From contig JASLOA010000034.1 of NCBI GenBank assembly GCA_030745755.1, forward strand, positions 136,071 through 200,070: 64,000 nt of DNA, given 5' to 3'. The DNA is from Kiritimatiellia bacterium. GTDB taxonomy: Bacteria > Verrucomicrobiota > Kiritimatiellia > UBA8416 > JABMPJ01. This document shows positions 18,288-23,880 of this stretch, in pieces. How positions within the stretch are numbered: the first letter of the stretch is position 1; every line of letters begins with the position of its first letter. A model generated the notes under the pieces. That model saw only the letters and a program-made list of their open reading frames with translations. It made no database searches and was not told where the DNA came from. Made by a program: the position numbers and the translations under genes.

Positions 18288-19470
18288 TCCGAATGAGATG
18301 GGGCATTTCGGCATCTACGGCGGCCGCTATGTGGCGGAGACGCTGATGCCGGTGTTGAAAGAGGTCGCCGCGGCCTATGAAGCCGCCAAGGCAGATCCGA
18401 CGTTTGATGCCGAATTTCGGCGGCTGCTGACCGACTACGTGGGACGGCCATCGCCGCTCTACCTGGCGGAACGGCTGACCGCGAGTTACGGTGGAGCCAA
18501 GGTCTATCTGAAGCGTGAAGACTTGAACCACACCGGTGCCCACAAAGTGAACAACACGCTGGGGCAGGCGCTTCTGGCAAAGCGAATGGGGAAGAAGCGG
18601 CTTATGGCCGAAACCGGGGCCGGACAGCACGGCGTCGCTACTGCTACGGCGGCCGCCCTGTTCGGGATGGAGTGCATCGTCTACATGGGCGAAGAGGATA
18701 TCCGCCGCCAGATGCCCAACGTAAAGCGTATGGAGCTTCTCGGTGCCGAGGTGGTTCCGGTTTCGAGCGGAACACGCACGCTCAAGGATGCGATGAGTGA
18801 GGCGTTGCGCGCTTGGGTCACGTTTGTGGAATCGACCTTCTATGTGATCGGTACCGTGGCGGGACCGCATCCGTACCCGGTGATGGTGCGTGATTTTCAA
18901 AGTGTGATCGGTGTCGAGGCACGTGAGCAAATCCTGGAGAAGGAAGGTGTCTTCCCGGACCTGGTTCTCGCGTGTGTGGGCGGTGGCAGCAATGCGGCGG
19001 GCATTTTTTATCCCTTTATCGAAGACGAAGGTGTCGAGCTCGTCGGCGTGGAAGCCGGTGGGTACGGCCTGGATACCGGTCAGCATGCGGCCAGCATCGT
19101 GGGCGGAAGTGTGGGAGTTTTGCACGGCACAAAGACCTATGTGCTGCAGGATGACAAGGGGCAGATACAGAATGCGCATTCGATCAGTGCCGGGCTGGAC
19201 TACCCCGGCGTCGGCCCTGAACACGCGTTGTGGGCCGATCTCGACCGGGTCAGTTACTGCGCGGTGACGGATGACGAGGCCATGGAATCGTTCTACGAGT
19301 TGACGCTGAAGGAAGGGATTATTCCTGCCTTGGAGTCGTCGCACGCCGTGGCCGAGGCCAAGAAGCGGGCACCCGCTATGGGTTCCGACACCGTGATCAT
19401 TGTTAATCTCTCGGGCCGTGGTGATAAGGATGTCGACGCCGTGATCGAGATGGGGGCTGGTGATGAGTAG
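18274..19470 (+). CDS. trpB: tryptophan synthase beta chain
   Basis: PLP enzyme joining indole and serine to give tryptophan in the alpha2-beta2 complex. The PLP lysine is in [15 protein letters not shown] (about residue 88). [19 protein letters not shown] and the phosphate-binding [10 protein letters not shown] follow. Length 398 is typical of TrpB1. It overlaps trpF by 14 bp and trpA by 8 bp. Confidence 0.97.
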   Translation: MQKTDPNEMGHFGIYGGRYVAETLMPVLKEVAAAYEAAKADPTFDAEFRRLLTDYVGRPSPLYLAERLTASYGGAKVYLKREDLNHTGAHKVNNTLGQALLAKRMGKKRLMAETGAGQHGVATATAAALFGMECIVYMGEEDIRRQMPNVKRMELLGAEVVPVSSGTRTLKDAMSEALRAWVTFVESTFYVIGTVAGPHPYPVMVRDFQSVIGVEAREQILEKEGVFPDLVLACVGGGSNAAGIFYPFIEDEGVELVGVEAGGYGLDTGQHAASIVGGSVGVLHGTKTYVLQDDKGQIQNAHSISAGLDYPGVGPEHALWADLDRVSYCAVTDDEAMESFYELTLKEGIIPALESSHAVAEAKKRAPAMGSDTVIIVNLSGRGDKDVDAVIEMGAGDE

Positions 19471-20236
19471 AATAGAGAAGACATTCGAGCGACTGAAAGT
19501 CGAGGGACGTAAAGGATTGGTCGGGTACCTGACGGCGGGAGATCCGGACGTTGAGGCGTCGGAGGCAAGGATGCGGGCCGCGCTGGATCACGGCGTGGAT
19601 ATCCTGGAGGTCGGCGTGCCGTTCTCGGATCCGACCGCGGATGGTCCCACGATCCAGGCGGCCTCGTTTCGCGCTTTGCAGGGCGGGATGGACGTGAAGC
19701 AGACCCTGGCATTGGTCAGTCGTCTGCGGGCCGACTACCCCGAGGTGCCGATTGTACTGTTCGGTTATCTGAACCCCCTCTTCTACTATGGATATGAACA
19801 GTTCTGCAGGGACGTGGCGGCGGCCGGTGGCGATGCACTGCTGGTGGTTGATCTGCCCTACGAGGAATCGGATGAACTTCGTCAGCATATGACATCAGAG
19901 GGACTGGATTTCATCCCCCTGATCGCTCCGACAACACCTACCGAGCGGGCGAAAGAGATTCTCAAAGACGCCGGGGGCTTCGTCTACTACATCATGGTGA
20001 CAGGCGTTACCGGAACCCGCTCTGCGGATGCGACCGACGTGAAAGAGCATGTGGAACGTCTGCGCACTTGCACCGACCTGCCCATCGCGGTCGGATTTGG
20101 CGTGGCGTCAGGCGAGCAGGCCAGTGCCGTGGGCGATGCCGCCGACGCCGTCGTGGTCGGCAGTGCCCTGATCAATGCCGCCGGCGAGGAGAGGCTCGTG
20201 GAGTTGGTTGATGAACTGCACGCTGCACTGGGGTAG
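19463..20236 (+). CDS. trpA: tryptophan synthase alpha chain
   Basis: Cleaves indole-3-glycerol phosphate and passes indole to TrpB. Motifs: [10 protein letters not shown], the catalytic Glu and Asp in [18 protein letters not shown], and [16 protein letters not shown] 19463 is preferred to GTG 19460. Last gene of the trp operon. Only 24 bp separate it from the convergent VapC-type gene and I see no obvious terminator there. Confidence 0.96.
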   Translation: MSRIEKTFERLKVEGRKGLVGYLTAGDPDVEASEARMRAALDHGVDILEVGVPFSDPTADGPTIQAASFRALQGGMDVKQTLALVSRLRADYPEVPIVLFGYLNPLFYYGYEQFCRDVAAAGGDALLVVDLPYEESDELRQHMTSEGLDFIPLIAPTTPTERAKEILKDAGGFVYYIMVTGVTGTRSADATDVKEHVERLRTCTDLPIAVGFGVASGEQASAVGDAADAVVVGSALINAAGEERLVELVDELHAALG

Positions 20237-20260
20237 TCTGCCCTGGCGGATGCTCTGGTG

Positions 20261-20668
20261 TCAGGGCAGGGGGGCGGTGTAGTCCATGACTTCGAGTTCC
20301 TGGATACGCTCGAATTCACGAGTGTTGCGTGTCAGTAGCGGGAGTCCGAGCGACAGGGCCGCGGCAGCAATCCAGAGGTCATTGGGGCCGATCAGGCGGT
20401 TCTGTCGGCGGAGGCCGGCAAACAACTGGCTGTACCGTCGCACAATGGCCGTGTTGGAATGGACAATCGGGTAGTGCCCCATGAATGCGCTGACAATTGA
20501 CGTGTCGTGGTCTGCCAGCACAGTTCCACTGAGGAACTCTCCTTCAACCACCCAGCAGATACCTACCTGTCTGTGAGCGTTCGCCTGGGCAAAGCGCGTT
20601 GCGGGCCCTGATTGCCGCGCCTCACGCCACAGGTCGATCAGGAAACCTGTATCTGCTAGGAAGTCCAT
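20261..20668 (-). CDS. VapC-type PIN-domain toxin
   Basis: Predicted ribonuclease toxin of 135 residues. The acidic PIN residues are visible in MDFLADTGFLIDLW (first Asp), VVEGEFLSG (Glu), GPNDLWIAAAALSLGLPLLT (Asp) and RNTREFERI (Glu/Asp region). It is encoded immediately after its antitoxin with a 13-bp overlap, the normal VapBC arrangement. The target RNA is unknown. It converges with trpA. Confidence 0.88.
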   Translation of the reverse strand: MDFLADTGFLIDLWREARQSGPATRFAQANAHRQVGICWVVEGEFLSGTVLADHDTSIVSAFMGHYPIVHSNTAIVRRYSQLFAGLRRQNRLIGPNDLWIAAAALSLGLPLLTRNTREFERIQELEVMDYTAPLP

Positions 20669-20895
20669 GGATCGCGACTCCCTTCCGGGTCGCGCCCGTA
20701 CCTTGCGGACTCCTCCATTACCTTGGCCTGTTTTGGGGTCAGGGTCGGGAGTGATTCGACATCCTCCAGCATCTGTCCGAGCGTGCCTTTCTCAGGGACA
20801 ACACTTAGGACGACCCTCGAAAAGGAGTTGTTTGACTCGTCTTTCCACTCTTTCAGCCGTTTGTAGGCTTGGTCAGTGAGGCTGATCGTTTTCAT
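20656..20895 (-). CDS. VapB-type antitoxin (archaeal-like VAPB family)
   Basis: Small antitoxin of 79 residues from ATG 20895 (MKTISLTDQAYKRLKEWK). It resembles the short ribbon-helix-helix-like VapB family common in archaea; the C-terminal half (TLTPKQAKVMEESARYGR) would wrap the toxin. The longer frame to 21012 is rejected: it crosses the palindromic operator and promoter. The promoter predicts an mRNA that starts one base before the ATG. Confidence 0.82.
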   Translation of the reverse strand: MKTISLTDQAYKRLKEWKDESNNSFSRVVLSVVPEKGTLGQMLEDVESLPTLTPKQAKVMEESARYGRDPEGSRDPWTS

Positions 20896-20898
20896 GCA

Positions 20899-20931
20899 GT
20901 CATGTATACATGACAACACGATAGCATGCAA
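20899..20931 (-). promoter_or_regulatory. vapB promoter and overlapping 16-bp palindromic operator
   Basis: On the minus strand TTGCAT (20931-20926) and TATACA (20908-20903) are 17 bp apart; the predicted start is 20896. The perfect palindrome GTCATGTATACATGAC (20899-20914) covers the -10 element, so VapBC can repress its own transcription. Confidence 0.65.
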
Positions 20932-20970
20932 GAGCAAAGCTGGCATCTTGAAGATCTGTGTGGTTGAGGC

Positions 20971-21010
20971 GAATGGCACTTTATGTGGCGCGCCACATAA
21001 AGTGCCATTC
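20971..21010. repeat. perfect 40-bp palindrome between divergent TA operons
   Basis: The left half GAATGGCACTTTATGTGGCG (20971-20990) is followed at once by its exact reverse complement (20991-21010), with no loop. It lies between the divergent vapBC-type and Phd/PIN-type operons. Confidence 0.9.
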
Positions 21011-21021
21011 ACGCCTGTCCT

Positions 21022-21074
21022 TTTGCGTGATAACGCAAAGCGCTTTTGACATAGTCGTCTAGATGGTCCAGTAT
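21022..21074 (+). promoter_or_regulatory. promoter and operator of the second TA operon
   Basis: Perfect inverted repeat TTTGCGT-GATA-ACGCAAA (21022-21039) lies just upstream of TTGACA (21046-21051). A weak -10, CAGTAT (21069-21074), is 17 bp further on. The predicted start falls exactly on the ATG at 21081. Confidence 0.45.
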
Positions 21075-21080
21075 GTGACT

Positions 21081-21335
21081 ATGAATAAGGGTGATGCAGA
21101 GCAGGCGAATGTTGCCATGGTCAAGGAGCACCTCAGTGCCTACCTGACCAAGGCGGAGCGAGGTGAGTCGACGACTGTCTGTCGCCGCAATCGTCCCGTA
21201 GCGCGGATTGTGCCCGTTAAGAGTTTGCCTTCATCAAACCATACGCGTCTCGGGTCTGCGCAGGGAAGCGTGATCGTGAAATGCGATCTCACTGCACCTG
21301 CCATGGACGCGTCAGACTGGAGCATGCTGGGATGA
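21081..21335 (+). CDS. Phd/YefM-type antitoxin
   Basis: Antitoxin of the Phd fold, 84 residues from ATG 21081. It shows the typical pattern VAMVKEHLSAYLTKAERGESTTVCRRNRPVARIVPV, in which the beta-strand ending in RPVARIVP is diagnostic. An in-frame ATG at 21063 would add six residues, but the promoter geometry favours 21081. The stop overlaps the toxin start (ATGA at 21332). Confidence 0.82.
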   Translation: MNKGDAEQANVAMVKEHLSAYLTKAERGESTTVCRRNRPVARIVPVKSLPSSNHTRLGSAQGSVIVKCDLTAPAMDASDWSMLG

Positions 21336-21724
21336 ATGTCATCCTGGATACCTGTGCGATGATCTGGTGCGTATCGGATCCCGACAGCCTGTCGTCTGTC
21401 GCTCAAACCGTTGTTCAGGCGCCGGATACTCGCGTCTTCGTTTCGGTAATCAGTTGTGCAGAGGTGGCGTGTCTTGCCGATTCAGGAAAGATCACCGTGA
21501 CGCCTCACTGGCGCACATGGTTTGACAACGTCGTGATGGAGAATGGCTGGTCCGTGCTCGACATAGATCTGCTTACGGTGCAGGAGGCCTTCTCGCTTCC
21601 CGGGGACTTCCATCGTGATCCTGCCGATCGCTTCATCACGGCTGCGGCGAGGCTGAATCGGATGTCAGTCGTAACCGCAGATCAAAAGATCCTGGACTAC
21701 CCCCATGTTCAGGGCGTTTGGTAG
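21332..21724 (+). CDS. PIN-domain toxin paired with Phd antitoxin
   Basis: Predicted RNase toxin of 130 residues beginning MNVILDTCAMIWCVSDPDS, with the first catalytic Asp in ILDTCA. Later acidic residues are in SVISCAEVACLADSG (Glu) and HRDPADRFITAAARLNRMSVVTADQKI (two Asp regions). The set of four acidic positions typical of PIN nucleases therefore looks complete. Translation is coupled to the antitoxin by a 4-bp overlap. A strong hairpin and T-run at 21866-21931 probably end this operon. Confidence 0.85.
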   Translation: MNVILDTCAMIWCVSDPDSLSSVAQTVVQAPDTRVFVSVISCAEVACLADSGKITVTPHWRTWFDNVVMENGWSVLDIDLLTVQEAFSLPGDFHRDPADRFITAAARLNRMSVVTADQKILDYPHVQGVW

Positions 21725-21865
21725 CCTGGCCCAGGCGGCCGGGTCCAGGCCCCGCACAAACAGGCGCATAGACCTTCCATTGTCGGCAGTGCTCCGAGTA
21801 ACCAATGGGGCACTGGCATGATACATCTGCCGCCCGAGATTGAGGACGCCGACCATACAATAGCA

Positions 21866-21931
21866 GCACCGCCGGAGTCTTCGTCCGGCATCCGCTCGGG
21901 CTACCAACACCGGCGGTGCCTTTTGCTTTTT
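21866..21931 (+). terminator. terminator with two alternative hairpins
   Basis: GCACCGCCGG (21866-21875) pairs with CCGGCGGTGC (21910-21919), followed by CTTTTGCTTTTT. A competing inner hairpin GCCGGA/TCCGGC (21871-21889) shares the left arm. It probably ends the Phd/PIN operon; on the minus strand it lies just beyond the template repeat. Apart from this and the template repeat, the 21725-22205 gap holds no gene. Confidence 0.6.
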
Positions 21932-22000
21932 GTCCTACGCAGAGCGGGAACGGGATTCCGTCCGGGTCAGCAGGCGGACATCCATCTCGTCTGATGAGCT

Positions 22001-22129
22001 GGGGGCAAACAAGCCCGGAAGCCTATGTTGTTGTTGCTGTTGCCGGGACTGTTGTTGTTGCGATTGGCAACCCGGCAGTTGTTGGCGTTGTTGTTCCAAC
22101 TGCCGCCGCGATTCACACGGTTCGAGCCC
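22001..22129 (-). ncRNA. DGR template repeat (TR), non-coding RNA template
   Basis: Read on the minus strand, this segment matches the 3' end of the gene at 23881-26856 without gaps (offset 1890). It is very rich in AAC and AAT triplets and would read [20 protein letters not shown] if translated. Nineteen of about 35 adenines differ in the variable copy and no other core base differs. The final 22 nt (GGCTTCCGGGCTTGTTTGCC plus two C) contain no adenine and fit an initiation-of-mutagenic-homology region. It lies 77 bp downstream of the reverse transcriptase gene. Known DGRs copy such a TR RNA into mutated cDNA that replaces the variable region. Confidence 0.95.
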
Positions 22130-22205
22130 TGTGGACGAAACCCCAAGACTTTTCTTCGATTTCAGATTGATGATTGCCGATTGTGCTCCTTTCCGTGATC
22201 TACAA

Positions 22206-23210
22206 TTACGCTGCTACACTGAACTGCTCGACGATCTGCTTACGCAAACTCAAGGTGTCCGCGAAGCGCACGTAGGAAAGAAGCGCTTCCATGTGCCGGG
22301 CCAAGTCCGCTTGCGACCACTCGCCCGTCATCCATTCCTGCTCGTATCCGTGCAGCTTTCGGGCAAAACGCCTGCGGGCACGCGGGCCGAGAGTCAGACG
22401 GCGCGGGAACACTCTGTAGCCGAGAAACGGGATGCCCCGACTGCAACGGTTGAGTTGAACGTTGTTCTTCAATTCCAGCTTCAGTTCAGATTCCAGAAAA
22501 GGGCGTATGTCTTCAAGATGCGCTTTGACTGTGCCCTTCTCGTCTGCCCACAACACGAAGTCGTCCATGTAGCGGACATACCCGCGCACGCGCAACGTCT
22601 CCTTGATCCAGTGATCCAAGTGGCCCAGGTAGAAATTCGCCAGATGCTGAGAGAGTAGATTGCCGATGGGAAAACCGCAACCGGGGGCGACGGAGTATGT
22701 TTTCAGAATCGTCTGAATGAGCTGAAGAACGGTTCTGTCCTTGATGCGGCGTCCGAGCAGGGCCATCGCGATATTGTGATCAATCGACGCGAAGTACTGC
22801 CCAATGTCCAGCTTCAGATACCAGTCGTACCGACGAGTGAAAGTCTGGGCGCGAAGGACAGCGGCGTGCATGCCCTTGCCGGTCCGACAGGCGTAAGAAT
22901 CATGGATGGCATAACGCTCCAGAACCGGCTCGCAGATGTTCATGATCGCATGATGCAGCACCCGCTCAGGAAATGATGCCGCACAGATGAGTCGTTCTTT
23001 GGGTTCATGCACCGTGAAGAAGTGGTAGTGGCCCACATCAACCTGCTTGGACAGCAGTTGGTCACGGAGGAGGCGCAGATTTTCGTCGATATCCTTGGTG
23101 TAAGCAATCACGTCGGCTTTGCCACGCTTGCCGCGAATAGATTTGATGAACGCCAGCCGTAGGTTCTCAGGTTCGGCTATGCGTTCATAGAGATTACCGG
23201 CGCGTTTCAT
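22206..23210 (-). CDS. diversity-generating retroelement reverse transcriptase
   Basis: RNA-dependent DNA polymerase of 334 residues, the usual DGR size. Finger and palm motifs: WYLKLDIGQYFASIDH (first catalytic Asp), GFPIGNLLSQHLANFYLG (the GxxxSQ form characteristic of DGR enzymes) and VRYMDDFVLWA (YxDD). No maturase, RNase H or integrase domain is present. It begins by ATGA overlap with the HRDC gene, and its template repeat follows 77 bp downstream. It is expected to copy TR RNA with errors at adenines. A retron or group II intron enzyme is excluded by the matching TR/VR pair. Confidence 0.96.
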   Translation of the reverse strand: MKRAGNLYERIAEPENLRLAFIKSIRGKRGKADVIAYTKDIDENLRLLRDQLLSKQVDVGHYHFFTVHEPKERLICAASFPERVLHHAIMNICEPVLERYAIHDSYACRTGKGMHAAVLRAQTFTRRYDWYLKLDIGQYFASIDHNIAMALLGRRIKDRTVLQLIQTILKTYSVAPGCGFPIGNLLSQHLANFYLGHLDHWIKETLRVRGYVRYMDDFVLWADEKGTVKAHLEDIRPFLESELKLELKNNVQLNRCSRGIPFLGYRVFPRRLTLGPRARRRFARKLHGYEQEWMTGEWSQADLARHMEALLSYVRFADTLSLRKQIVEQFSVAA

Positions 23211-23728
23211 TTGTCCGTGCGCTCTGGAGGGACGACCTCCGTGTCGTCCGCAGCGGTCGGGACGGAGCCCGACCCTCCAGTGCCAGCGATCACGTCAAGT
23301 GCTCCCGATCCATACTTCTTTGCCTTGGCTTCGCCGATGCCCTCGATCTCCTGAAGGCCGTTGGTGGTGGTCGGACGTTTGGTCGCAATAGCTGCCAACT
23401 GTTCGTTGGTGAAAATCGCATAGACGGGGATGCCGTCCTGTTCGGCTGCTGCCTTGCGCCAATCCCGCAGTTTGGCGAAGTCGGCGAAGTCGGCGGGCGA
23501 GAGAACATCTTTGTAATCTACTCGCTTCTTGTTTCCGCGTGACGTTCCCGGACCGGACGGAGCCGGTCCCTCCAGAAACTCCACCGCCAGCGCCCAGAAC
23601 GAATTGTCGCCCTGCGCCACGAATTCGCGCTGCACCGTCAACACACGATGCGACCGCAGGAAACGGTTCAAGTCTTCCTGTAGTCCCGTGTCACCCCGTG
23701 CGGGTATCTGGAAAAAGGCCATTTGCAT
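23207..23728 (-). CDS. DGR accessory protein with HRDC domain
   Basis: About 173 residues from ATG 23728 (MQMAFFQIPARGDTGLQEDL). The N-terminal half has no motif I recognise. Residues ~85-155 (ADFAKLRDWRKAAAEQDGIP and LQEIEGIGEAKAKKYGSGAL) form an HRDC domain, a nucleic-acid-binding fold found in RecQ and RNase D. HRDC proteins are known in some DGRs in place of the usual Avd accessory subunit. The gene overlaps the reverse transcriptase start by 4 bp. The longer frame up to 23989 runs backwards into the variable region and is rejected; GGAG lies 13 nt before ATG 23728, and ATG 23722 is an alternative. Confidence 0.85.
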   Translation of the reverse strand: MQMAFFQIPARGDTGLQEDLNRFLRSHRVLTVQREFVAQGDNSFWALAVEFLEGPAPSGPGTSRGNKKRVDYKDVLSPADFADFAKLRDWRKAAAEQDGIPVYAIFTNEQLAAIATKRPTTTNGLQEIEGIGEAKAKKYGSGALDVIAGTGGSGSVPTAADDTEVVPPERTDK

Positions 23729-23832
23729 TTTTTGCGTCCAGCTCCGCTGGGGGAAATATCCCCCAGACCCCCTGTTTTTCTTCACACTGTCCTGACTCGT
23801 CCCTGTGTCCGTTCGGCCTCTCCCTCCGGTCG

Positions 23833-23849
23833 GGGTGCGTCCCGCACCC
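23833..23849 (-). other. hairpin downstream of the variable region
   Basis: GGGTGCG and CGCACCC with a 3-nt loop lie 42 bp past the end of the variable repeat. A second perfect hairpin, CTGGGGGA-N4-TCCCCCAG, is at 23747-23766. Several known DGRs need a hairpin just downstream of VR for efficient homing; either could have that role. Confidence 0.5.
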
Positions 23850-23880
23850 ACGGCCCGAACGAACACACCTGCTTCGTTCA

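Noticed and set aside
22206-23210. Reverse transcriptase as part of a retron or group II intron
   Set aside because: No msr/msd-type RNA, maturase domain or intron core is seen, whereas an adenine-specific TR/VR pair is present.
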